This document shows positions 25,099-33,144 of a DNA stretch of 64,000 nucleotides, in pieces; the stretch's first letter is position 1; each line of letters opens with the position of its first letter. Source of the stretch: Gammaproteobacteria bacterium (GTDB lineage Bacteria > Pseudomonadota > Gammaproteobacteria > Steroidobacterales > Steroidobacteraceae). The notes below the pieces were generated by a model. It saw only the letters and a program-made list of their open reading frames with translations, made no database searches and was not told the origin of the DNA. Position numbers and translations under genes: made by a program. The stretch spans positions 248,001-312,000 of the forward strand of contig PKRE01000003.1 of assembly GCA_017577615.1 (NCBI GenBank), in the 5' to 3' direction.

Positions 25099-25797
25099 CT
25101 ACCAACCGAACTGCGGCGAGCTCGCCTCTTCCGTCACACCGTAGCGAATCAGCTCCGATGTGGTCCGCGACACCGACCAGCTGAGGCGCAGGAACAACGC
25201 ATCTTCTCCGTGAACCCAGAGCTTGGCCGCAGGCCACTGCGGCTGCCACTGCACCTCATAGTGGTGGGCGACGAATCGTCCGGCAGGCACTTCGATTTCC
25301 TCCTCTCCGACGTACGTCACCGCGATCGCAATCGGCAGGGCGACGAGACCGGATTCGCCGTTCAAGTCGTAGGAGCACGTGACGCTCTCGATGATACGCC
25401 GCTCGCCCGGTGCATCGCGGCCGCGCGCGAGCGCGATCAAACCGTCACCGATCAAAGGATGCAGCCCAAGGTACTGGCGACGTCCCGGAAGCAGCTGCGA
25501 ACAGCGCCCGAAGCGCGCCGTGAGCGACTCGCATTCAGTGCCGGCATCGGAGAAGCGATACCAGCTGCTGCCAACAAGCTCGCCATGCTGGACCACGCGC
25601 ACGTGTCCCTCGACCGGCAGGTGGGCTCGGTCGAGCGTCCAACTCGCATCGCGAGTCAGCCCGCCCTCTCTGATTTCGCAATAGGACCTGATCGTGCGAC
25701 CGTTCTCGCGCACATCGATGGCGAAATCCTCGCGGCCGCGAACGACGCCGTCAGTTCGATAGTGGATGCGACCGGCCAGACGCCGCAGGGTTGTCAT
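25099..25797 (-). CDS. Hypothetical protein in the catabolic island (DUF3108-like fold possible)
   Basis: 232 residues with GGAG 8 bases before ATG 25797. No signal peptide or membrane helix. The body is beta-rich with repeated GR-x-R wording. Its second half, VTYVGEEEIEVPAGRFVAHHYEVQ...LWVHGEDALFLRLSWSV, resembles the closing strands of DUF3108-like proteins, where an ester- or lipid-like ligand is suspected. I cannot name a reaction. It lies between the aldehyde dehydrogenase and the deacetylase on the same strand (gaps of about 78 and 108 bases), so it is probably a pathway member or binding protein. Confidence 0.75.
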   Translation of the reverse strand: MTTLRRLAGRIHYRTDGVVRGREDFAIDVRENGRTIRSYCEIREGGLTRDASWTLDRAHLPVEGHVRVVQHGELVGSSWYRFSDAGTECESLTARFGRCSQLLPGRRQYLGLHPLIGDGLIALARGRDAPGERRIIESVTCSYDLNGESGLVALPIAIAVTYVGEEEIEVPAGRFVAHHYEVQWQPQWPAAKLWVHGEDALFLRLSWSVSRTTSELIRYGVTEEASSPQFGW

Positions 25798-25875
25798 CGT
25801 CGAGCTCCAATGCAGGAACAGACCGGAGCGGCGGTCGCGGCACGGTCCGAAGCCATCACTCTCATACGTGCCGCT

Positions 25876-27387
25876 CTAGAGGACGGCGCAGACCGTCTTC
25901 GTCTCGAGGTAGTTGTCCAGTGCCTCGATGCCGCTGTCGCGCCCGTAACCGGACTGCTTGATACCGCCTATCGGCAGACTGGCATCGTACATGGAATGGG
26001 TATTAATCCAGATCGTTCCCGCCTTGATACGACGACTCAACCGATGCGCTGCGGACAGGGATTCGGTCCACACGCTCGCTGCCAGTCCGTACTTGCTGTC
26101 GTTCGCCGCTGCAACGACTTCGTCCAGGTCTTCGAATCTCTGCACCACCAAGACAGGTCCGAACACTTCTTCGCGCACGATCTCCATGTCGGGTTTCACG
26201 TCCGCGATGATCGTAGGCTGAATGAACGTGCCGATCGGACCCAATCGTTCGCCACCAGCAACGACCGTTGCGCCGCCTTGACGCGCTCGTTCGATGAAGC
26301 CGCTGACGCGCTCGGCCTGTTTCACCGACACCAGCGGTCCCATTTGAGTAACCGGATTCAAGCCATGGCCTAAGGTCAGCGAATTAGCTTCCGTGGCGAG
26401 CCCTTCGAGCACTCTGTCGTAGATCGAGCGGTGCACATAGGCACGCGAGCCGGCCACGCACACCTGACCTGCGTTGAAGAATATTGCGTTCGCAGCGCCC
26501 TTGATCGCCAGAGTGAGATCCGCGTCTTCCAACAGGATGACGGGCGACTTGCCGCCGAGCTCTAGCGAAACACGTTTGAGGTTACCTTTGGAGGACTCAA
26601 CGATGGCTCTTCCGGTCTCAGTGCTGCCTGTGAACGCAACTTTGTCGATGCCATGATGTGCCGCCAACAATGCGCCGGCTTTAGGACCGAGCCCGGTAAC
26701 GACATTGAGCACTCCATCCGGCAGCCCAGCCTCTTGCATCAGCTGAGCGAGCCGCAGCGCGCTCAATGACGTGTCTTCCGCAGGTTTCAAGCAGACTGCA
26801 CAGCCGGCTGCCAGAGCAGGCGCCAGCTTCATGGCCGTCAATACGAGAGGTGAGTTCCAGGGCACGATTGCGGCGACGACGCCTACGGGCTCGCGGTAAG
26901 TCCAGGCCTCCACTCGCTTGCCTTCCGGCTGATAGGTGATGGATGGGCGAATGGTCTTGCCTTCAATTGCCGTCGCCTGGCCAGCGAAAAAGCGGAATTG
27001 CGCGATCGCGCCCAACACCTCGGCCCACCTGGCGACATAGAGAGGCTTTCCTTGATCAAGCGACTCGAGCTCGGAAAGCTCGTCAATGTGCGCTTCCATC
27101 AGCTCGGCGATGCGCCAAAGAATCCTTGCCCGCTCGGCAGGCGGCGTCTCGGCCCATCTCGGCTGCGCCTCCGCCGCCGCGACGACCGCACGATCGACGT
27201 CTTCGCTCGCTGCTTCGGGAAAGCGACCGATCTCTTGGCCCGTCGCCGGGTCGACGGTCGTCAACCACTGACCGCCGGCCGCCTCGCACCACTCCCCCCC
27301 AATGAACATCTTCGCCTCGAGAGGCTTCTTGAGCATCGCTTGGACCAAGTCCGTCCGCGGTTCGGGCGTCAAATGTATGTTCTTCAT
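25876..27387 (-). CDS. NAD(P)-dependent aldehyde dehydrogenase
   Basis: 503 residues from ATG 27387 (MKNIHLTPEPRTDL), with GAGAG about 7 bases upstream; 27426 is a less likely start. All landmarks are present: VVAAIVPWNSPLVL (Asn169 region), FTGSTETGRAIVES, general base in LELGGKSPVILLEDADL, nucleophile Cys in FFNAGQVCVAGSRAYV, and EVFGPVLVVQRF. It oxidises an aldehyde to the acid in the cytoplasm. First enzyme gene after the regulator. A perfect palindrome at 27452-27461 lies in its upstream gap, suggesting its own operator. Confidence 0.95.
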   Translation of the reverse strand: MKNIHLTPEPRTDLVQAMLKKPLEAKMFIGGEWCEAAGGQWLTTVDPATGQEIGRFPEAASEDVDRAVVAAAEAQPRWAETPPAERARILWRIAELMEAHIDELSELESLDQGKPLYVARWAEVLGAIAQFRFFAGQATAIEGKTIRPSITYQPEGKRVEAWTYREPVGVVAAIVPWNSPLVLTAMKLAPALAAGCAVCLKPAEDTSLSALRLAQLMQEAGLPDGVLNVVTGLGPKAGALLAAHHGIDKVAFTGSTETGRAIVESSKGNLKRVSLELGGKSPVILLEDADLTLAIKGAANAIFFNAGQVCVAGSRAYVHRSIYDRVLEGLATEANSLTLGHGLNPVTQMGPLVSVKQAERVSGFIERARQGGATVVAGGERLGPIGTFIQPTIIADVKPDMEIVREEVFGPVLVVQRFEDLDEVVAAANDSKYGLAASVWTESLSAAHRLSRRIKAGTIWINTHSMYDASLPIGGIKQSGYGRDSGIEALDNYLETKTVCAVL

Positions 27388-27443
27388 TCGTAGTCTCTCG
27401 CCTTCTTGCGATCGCGCACCGAGCACGTAGCCTTCGGCTGTTG

Positions 27444-27463
27444 GGTAGTCTTAGTTAACTACC
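27444..27463 (-). promoter_or_regulatory. Candidate operator upstream of the aldehyde dehydrogenase operon
   Basis: GGTAGT (27444-27449) and ACTACC (27458-27463) are inverted, and within them TAGTTAACTA (27452-27461) is a perfect 10-base palindrome. It lies 57-76 bases upstream of ATG 27387, in the 130-base gap after iclR. The spacing suits a transcription factor site; the IclR protein encoded next door is the obvious candidate. No footprint evidence. Confidence 0.4.
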
Positions 27464-27517
27464 ACAACTATTATGACTAATCGAGAGTTAGGGGGGTGTG
27501 AACGTGCGAAGGTCCCG

Positions 27518-28324
27518 TCACAGCTCGGCTTGTATTCGCTCGGCGGCGCGCTTCAAGGCATCGCCATAGGCGCGGATGGCATCGGCGCCCGACATCGAGG
27601 CCTGGTAGTAAGTCAACCCGAGCGCAGCAAAGGGCGCGCGCTTGCGAAAGATGGGCACGGCGATGGCCGATAGCGGCACGTCGTCCGAATACCAGCTATT
27701 GCGCAGACTGGCGATGCCTTCCTGACGAATCTTGTCGAGAAGACGATCGAGCTCGTACGGTCGTTGCTCGAACTCAGGCGTCAAGTTGCCGTCCTGCGCG
27801 AGCGCTGCCCGTATGAGGGCGCGGCGCAAACGACCACTGGCATGCGCGAGCCAGACCAAGCCCATGGCGCTTTTCAGGATCGGCAGTTGACTACCCGGCC
27901 CCTTGAGCTTGAGCCAGAAGCCTGTTTCGTCCCGCGTGGTGTGGAGGATCGTCATGCGAGGTCCGTTATTCGCCGACAACACGAGCGGCCAACCGAGCTC
28001 GCGACACAGCTCCTGCATGAAAGGTGCAGCCACCTCCAACACCCAGTTTTGCTTTGAGTACAGGCTGCTGAGCTCGAGCACTCCGGGACCGAGGCGATAG
28101 CGCTTGTCGTCGTCGCGCGCCACGTAGCCGTGTCGCTCAAGCGTCTCGAGCAATCGGTAAGTCGTGATGCGAGCAAGACGCACTTTCTCTGCGATGCTCG
28201 TAACCGTCAGCCCGGGCTCTACGTTCAGCAGCCGCAATATTTCCAAGCCGCGCAGCAACGCTTGGACGGATGGCTGGCCGCGTCGGATCGAAGCGTTAGA
28301 AAACTTCGCCACGGTGAGTGACAA
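27518..28324 (-). CDS. IclR-family transcriptional regulator
   Basis: 268 residues, DNA-binding effector-responsive regulator. An N-terminal winged helix (LRGLEILRLLNVEPGLTVTSIAEKVRLARITTYRLLETLERHGYV) is followed by the IclR effector domain beginning YRLGPGVLELSSLYS and containing SAMGLVWLAHASGRLRRALI. The start is TTG 28324 or GTG 28312; no clear ribosome binding site decides. It heads the minus-strand catabolic island and diverges from the TonB receptor at 28472, so it probably controls both. The ligand is likely the substrate or an intermediate. Confidence 0.9.
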   Translation of the reverse strand: MSLTVAKFSNASIRRGQPSVQALLRGLEILRLLNVEPGLTVTSIAEKVRLARITTYRLLETLERHGYVARDDDKRYRLGPGVLELSSLYSKQNWVLEVAAPFMQELCRELGWPLVLSANNGPRMTILHTTRDETGFWLKLKGPGSQLPILKSAMGLVWLAHASGRLRRALIRAALAQDGNLTPEFEQRPYELDRLLDKIRQEGIASLRNSWYSDDVPLSAIAVPIFRKRAPFAALGLTYYQASMSGADAIRAYGDALKRAAERIQAEL

Positions 28325-28349
28325 CGTTCAGTAAGTGAACGGTGCTGGA

Positions 28350-28403
28350 TTGTGACCTCCTCTTTGGGACTTTACAAATCCTCGCACCACGGACGGGTCA
28401 CAA
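28350..28403. promoter_or_regulatory. Divergent promoter region with a widely spaced inverted repeat
   Basis: TTGTGACC (28350-28357) and GGTCACAA (28396-28403) are exact inverse complements, 38 bases apart, in the 147-base gap between iclR and the TonB receptor gene. A spaced pair of half-sites like this could be bridged by an IclR tetramer. This is inferred from position and symmetry only. Confidence 0.4.
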
Positions 28404-28471
28404 CAAGTGGACGCACCTTTACTCGAGCGGAACCATTGTCCATTCCTAGTCTGAGCTAACGAGAGACTCAC

Positions 28472-30613
28472 GTGAGAAAGCGAACTGGCGTTGAACTTCC
28501 CAGGCATTCGGTGGTTTGCGCGGTCGCCATTGTGAGCTTCGCAGGAGTAGCGAGCGCACGGGGGGATCAAGTTGACGAACACCCTCAACTTGAGCAGATC
28601 ATCGTGACGGCGCAACGCAAAGCTCAGCAAGTGCAGGACGTGCCCATTACCATGACGGCGTTCTCGCCCGCAGATATCGAGCGCCTGCAGATCGACAATC
28701 TGGCGGACGTGACGCGCGTTTCACCGAACGTGAAATTCGACACGGCCACTGGCGGCACCAACAGCCTGAAGGCGTATATCCGCGGCGGCGGCGCGACCGA
28801 TAGCCCGATGGTGACTTCCGAGCCCGAGGTGGCCATTTATGTCGACGACGTTTACTACGGACGTCTGTCCGGCGCACTGCTCGACTTCATCGAGCTACAG
28901 CGCATCGAGGTGTTGCGCGGTCCGCAAGGCGTGCTGTACGGCCGCAACTCTTCATCCGGTGCCGTCAAGCTCGTCACGCGCGAGCCAAGCGATCATCTCA
29001 CGGGCTCAATCGAAGTCAGCTTCGGCAGGTGGAACGAGCGCCGAGCACGGGCTTACTTGTCCGGAGCGCTGAGTGAGGATGGTGCATGGCGCGCGGCGTT
29101 CAGCGGCATGATCAAGTCCCGCGACGGCGGGCGTCAGTACAACGAAACGCTCAACAAGAAGGTCGGCGCCGAAGATTTCGAAGGCGCGAAAGCAGACCTG
29201 GCCTATGTCGGTAACAATCTGCGCGGTCGTCTCAGTGTTTTCTATATGAACAGCGACTCGGACGGCCTGTGGGCCGTGTCCCATCGGCCCGACGGTCGCG
29301 GAGGCTACACACCCTACTCCGGATCGTATTACAGAGTCCTTTCGCCGCTGGAAGAATCCTTCTCGCGTCACGAGCAGTACGGCGCGACACTACGTCTCGA
29401 AACCGATATCGCCGGCGGCACCCTGACGTCGATCACCGGCTACTCGGAGCAGGAAGGCGGATGGCGGGTCGACTTCAGCGGGGGCGTTCCGCCCTCGGCG
29501 ATCAACATGCCCGGGACCACTCCGCTTGCTTTGATGGATCGCACGAGCATCGAAGAGCAGCACCAGTTCTCGCAAGAGGTCCAGCTTGCGGGCGACTTCG
29601 GGAGCGGCCGCTTCGACTACGTGGTCGGTCTTTACTACTTCAAGGAAGACAGCGAGCAGTTCCTCGATACCATCACGTTCTTCGCACCGACCGAGACCGC
29701 TCTGCTGCCAAAGACTGAGAGCTATGCTGCGTTCGGTCAACTCACCTACAACGTCACGGATGACTTCGCGGTCATGCTGGGCGGCCGTCAGTCCATCGAC
29801 AAGAAGGAGCTCGTCGCCTCCCTCGGTGGCGTGGACGTTGTACGGAGCGATCGGTGGGAGCGCTTCACCCCGAAGCTGGGTCTGCAGTACAAGCTCAACC
29901 GTGACGTGCTGCTCTATGCTTCGTTCAGCGAGGGATTCAAATCCGGCGGCTACAACGGCTTGGCCTCCAACGCTGCGCAGCTTGCGCTCCCGTTCCAGCC
30001 GCAGATCACCCGCGCCTATGAAGCCGGCATCAAGTCCGACCTGCTCGACTACACCCTGCGTATGAATCTATCGGTCTTCCGTAACGAGATCGAAGGCCGG
30101 CAGCAGGTGATCAACACCGGCGATGGTGGTTTCATCAACGAGAACTACGACGTCCGCATCCAGGGTCTCGAGGCCGAGCTCTCCTGGAACGTCTTCCGCA
30201 ACCTGACCCTGTGGCTACAAGGTGCGCTGAACGACGGCAAGTACACGGATCTCAAGACGAGCCTCATCGGCGTTCTTGGCGATGAGATCCCAAGCTTGCC
30301 GGACTACCAGTACACCATCGGCTTCGACTACTCGACTATCGCCGGCAGCGGCACGCTGTCCTTCGGCAGCGATTTCATGGTCCGTGATCAGTTCTATGTG
30401 GACGCGGGTAATACTCCGATTGCGTGGGTGCCGAAGCAGGAGTTGCTTGGCGCCTACATCGGATACGAGATTGATCGCTGGACCTTCAAGCTTCGGGGCA
30501 AGAACCTGACACAAACGGAGAGCTGGCAGACTGGATTCGGCTTCTCCGTCGTCCAGCCGCGAATCATCATCGATCCGCGCACCTGGATGTTCACGGCAAG
30601 CTACAAATTCTGA
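28472..30613 (+). CDS. TonB-dependent outer-membrane receptor
   Basis: 713 residues from GTG 28472 (GAGAG 7 bases upstream). The N-terminal signal peptide is followed by a TonB-box-like stretch LEQIIVTAQRKAQQVQDVPITMTAFS and the plug domain (IEVLRGPQGVLYGRNSSSGAVKLVTREP). The beta-barrel ends with TASYKF, a terminal Phe as in outer-membrane barrel proteins. Energised import of a large or scarce ligand. Divergent from iclR and the catabolic island, so the best inference is that it brings in the island's substrate. A terminator follows. Confidence 0.95.
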   Translation: MRKRTGVELPRHSVVCAVAIVSFAGVASARGDQVDEHPQLEQIIVTAQRKAQQVQDVPITMTAFSPADIERLQIDNLADVTRVSPNVKFDTATGGTNSLKAYIRGGGATDSPMVTSEPEVAIYVDDVYYGRLSGALLDFIELQRIEVLRGPQGVLYGRNSSSGAVKLVTREPSDHLTGSIEVSFGRWNERRARAYLSGALSEDGAWRAAFSGMIKSRDGGRQYNETLNKKVGAEDFEGAKADLAYVGNNLRGRLSVFYMNSDSDGLWAVSHRPDGRGGYTPYSGSYYRVLSPLEESFSRHEQYGATLRLETDIAGGTLTSITGYSEQEGGWRVDFSGGVPPSAINMPGTTPLALMDRTSIEEQHQFSQEVQLAGDFGSGRFDYVVGLYYFKEDSEQFLDTITFFAPTETALLPKTESYAAFGQLTYNVTDDFAVMLGGRQSIDKKELVASLGGVDVVRSDRWERFTPKLGLQYKLNRDVLLYASFSEGFKSGGYNGLASNAAQLALPFQPQITRAYEAGIKSDLLDYTLRMNLSVFRNEIEGRQQVINTGDGGFINENYDVRIQGLEAELSWNVFRNLTLWLQGALNDGKYTDLKTSLIGVLGDEIPSLPDYQYTIGFDYSTIAGSGTLSFGSDFMVRDQFYVDAGNTPIAWVPKQELLGAYIGYEIDRWTFKLRGKNLTQTESWQTGFGFSVVQPRIIIDPRTWMFTASYKF

Positions 30614-30627
30614 AGCACCCCTGTTAC

Positions 30628-30665
30628 AGGCGCGGCCGCGCGGAGCAGTCGCGCCTTTCTTTTTT
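30628..30665 (+). terminator. Rho-independent terminator after the TonB receptor gene
   Basis: AGGCGCG (30628-30634) pairs exactly with CGCGCCT (30650-30656), with a 15-base GC-rich loop that can pair further, followed directly by TTTCTTTTTT. It starts 15 bases after the stop codon at 30613. Confidence 0.8.
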
Positions 30666-31058
30666 CTCACGGGCATCCAGCCCTGGAGCTTGTCGACACA
30701 TTCCCGCTTCGGCCTGCCTACGTCGACATCGCGCACTTACAATCCCCTCTCCGCCAACCGGCCCCTATGTCGCCCGTCATTCCCGAGACCTCTGCTTGCT
30801 CGACGCCGGCATTGCCGCGAAAGGGCGTGCAGCTCGACGTCGCACAGCCTGGCTCCCATGTTGCGCGACGGTAGCGATTCACCCATCTGCCTACGCTCCC
30901 TCGACACGCGCCGCGCCATTCACCACCGGCGCGGCGACCCTGCTCTTACACGTATTGATCTGTCCGCCGCCGTCGGTAGAGGCTATCGACCGGACGTCGC
31001 GCTGCACTCCGCCCATGCGCGTCTGCCACGAGACGAGCTCTGCTGAGCAGGAGGTTCC
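30666..31058. other. Intergenic region, no supported gene
   Basis: About 390 bases after the terminator. Short frames are present (for example 30690-31046 plus), but their Ser/Arg/His-rich translations have no domain features. AGGAGG at about 31049-31054 is the ribosome binding site of the cytochrome gene. Confidence 0.4.
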
Positions 31059-31559
31059 ATGCCAACTCGCCAAGAACCCCTACTGTTGTTCGGCCTAGTC
31101 CTCATCGCTTCACTCGCGATGGCAACCGAGCCGGAGTCGGGCTCACAAGGCACACCGTACAAAGTCGTCAACGGAAAGGTCGACGATCGCACCTATCTAG
31201 GCTGGCGCGCGTTCCATTCTGCATGTCATACCTGCCACGGTGTCGATGCCGACGGGACGGACATCGCGCCCGACTTGGTCGAGCGCGTGAAACGACTTTC
31301 GCCGGAGGATTTCACGATAAAGGTGCTCACGAGCTATCGACTGACCTTCCCGTCCAGCGAAGTCAGCGGCGAAAACCCGACGGCGTTGCGCGAGGGCATC
31401 GTCGCCGAAGTGCTGCGTCGCGAACGCGGCGAGCTGATCATGCCTGCGTGGGAAGGCGATCCGAACATTCGCCCCCACGTGCTCGACCTTTATGCCTATT
31501 TGAGAGCACGTGCCGATGGCGTGTTGGGCCCGGGCCGCCCGGAGCGCCTCACCGATTGA
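31059..31559 (+). CDS. Periplasmic monohaem cytochrome c
   Basis: 166 residues with a strong AGGAGG just upstream of ATG 31059. Signal peptide MPTRQEPLLLFGLVLIASLAMA, then a class I cytochrome c domain with the haem motif CHTCHG at about residues 56-61 (SACHTCHGVDADG) and a probable Met ligand in ELIMPAWEGD. Exported and haem-loaded in the periplasm; an electron carrier. It converges on the di-haem peroxidase gene (gap about 100 bases) and may be its redox partner. Confidence 0.92.
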   Translation: MPTRQEPLLLFGLVLIASLAMATEPESGSQGTPYKVVNGKVDDRTYLGWRAFHSACHTCHGVDADGTDIAPDLVERVKRLSPEDFTIKVLTSYRLTFPSSEVSGENPTALREGIVAEVLRRERGELIMPAWEGDPNIRPHVLDLYAYLRARADGVLGPGRPERLTD

Positions 31560-31659
31560 GCCGTACGCCACCCGAGGATCAGCCGGCGTACCTGCAGCGA
31601 CCTGTTATTGCATGCTCACCAAGCCGTTGCGCGGTTGGAACGACTCGTGTCGAGCGCGG

Positions 31660-32733
31660 TCAGTCGCTCGACTCGAGTTGTCCTGGCAAATCCAGCTCCG
31701 GCTTCGGTGTCGAGGGACTGCTCGGAGGCAGGATCGGCAAGTCAATCTGTGGCAGCTCGCCGGTGAGGCTGTGCAGGAACGCAGTGATCGCGCGCACCTC
31801 GGAGTCGTTTAGCTCGCGGCCGAGCTGGCTGTCGCCCATGATTGCGACGGCTTGCTCCAGATCCCAGACTTCGCCGCTATGGAAGTAAGGCGGCGTCAAG
31901 GCCACGTTACGCAGCGGTGAGGCGCGGAAGACGTACTCGTCGCTCGCTGTGTTCGTGACGGCAAAGCGACCTTTGTCGTTCTCCGGCAGAATGTCTGCAC
32001 CCGGCCGTTTCACCACGCCGAACGGGAAATACGCTTGACCGCCCAAGTTGACGCCGTTGTGACACGAGGCGCAACCGGTATCCATGAACAGACGCAGTCC
32101 TTCCTTTTGCTCGGCGGTCAACGCATTGTCGTCACCCTTCAAAAAGCGATCGAACGGCGCGTTGGGCGTGATCAAGGTGGTTTCAAATGCGGCCAGTGCC
32201 CGTGCGGCGTTGTCGAACGTCACCGCGTTCGCGCTACCGAACGCCTTGGTGAACTCCTCGACGTATTCCGGAATGCTTCTCAGCGTAGCCTCGATGCGCG
32301 CTGGCGTATTGTTCATCTCGACTGGCGCTTGGAGCGGCCCCGTCGCCTGTTCTTTTAGATCCGCGGCACGTCCGTCCCAGAACTGCGCAACGTTGAACAC
32401 AGCATTGAAAACCGTCGGGCTGTTGCGAGGTCCCCGCTGCCAGCCATGGCCCACCGACACCTTAACGTTGTCACTGCCGCCAATGCTCAGATTGTGGCAG
32501 TTATTGCAGCTGATCAGGTGACTACGTGAAAGGCGCGGATCGAACCACAGCTTGCGTCCGAGCTGCACCTGCGCTTCGACGATCTTCTCGCCGTTCATTT
32601 CCGTCACGCGCTCCGGGATCGGCTTGAACAACGCATTCGCGCGCTCACGCAAAGCTGCATCTGCATGTGCGAAGCTGGCGGCAACCAGCAAACTGCTAGC
32701 CACGATTGATGAAAGAACGGCGTTCGGCGTCAT
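31660..32733 (-). CDS. Di-haem cytochrome c peroxidase (MauG/CcpA family)
   Basis: 357 residues from ATG 32733, with GGGAG about 8 bases upstream; 32763 is a weaker start. Signal peptide ends near SFAHA. Two c-type haem sites: SCNNCH (about residue 78-83) and GCASCH (about 220). The N-terminal LGRKLWFDPRLS, the GDD-type loop and SPLRNVALTPPYFHSG are typical of bacterial cytochrome c peroxidases. It reduces H2O2 in the periplasm, or acts as a MauG-like protein oxidant. The C-terminal 40 residues are Pro/Ser-rich and unusual for the core family. Convergent with the monohaem cytochrome. Confidence 0.95.
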   Translation of the reverse strand: MTPNAVLSSIVASSLLVAASFAHADAALRERANALFKPIPERVTEMNGEKIVEAQVQLGRKLWFDPRLSRSHLISCNNCHNLSIGGSDNVKVSVGHGWQRGPRNSPTVFNAVFNVAQFWDGRAADLKEQATGPLQAPVEMNNTPARIEATLRSIPEYVEEFTKAFGSANAVTFDNAARALAAFETTLITPNAPFDRFLKGDDNALTAEQKEGLRLFMDTGCASCHNGVNLGGQAYFPFGVVKRPGADILPENDKGRFAVTNTASDEYVFRASPLRNVALTPPYFHSGEVWDLEQAVAIMGDSQLGRELNDSEVRAITAFLHSLTGELPQIDLPILPPSSPSTPKPELDLPGQLESSD

Positions 32734-33144
32734 CTCGTTCTCCCTCGACGCTTGATCATGCATCTGCGCTCCACACGCTACCGCGATCGTGTTGCGACTC
32801 GCAAGCTGAACAGCATCCCGGATACGTACCGCTCGGTAGGGTTATCGATACCAGCACGGATTATTGCGGCGCGACAAGTAAAGACGTCGTGCCGCTGCGC
32901 TGAGAACGGAATCGCTCAGAACGAAGCTAGGCAGCTCGACAGCGTTACGGAACGCGGCCGATCGTGATTCGCAACAAGACAACGCGTAGTGGCCACGGTA
33001 GTCGCTGGCATTGACGGCGGGCATGCTTGCGTGTCGGTACCCGAGCGTCCGCTCGCACGTGGGAACCGTCCGGGTCATCTTCGGTTTAGAACGCGTACAG
33101 GCGTTCGTTCGCTCGCTGTACTCTTCTTTGAAGGAGCACTCGAC
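32734..33144. other. Divergent intergenic region
   Basis: About 410 bases between the peroxidase and the BaeRF3 gene. The antisense frame at 32842-33150 lacks any motif. AAGGAG at about 33131-33136 serves the following gene. No other structure was recognised. Confidence 0.4.

Noticed and set aside
30690..31046. 118-codon ORF between the TonB receptor terminator and the cytochrome gene
   Set aside because: No domain features and no start signals; it overlaps other equally open frames.
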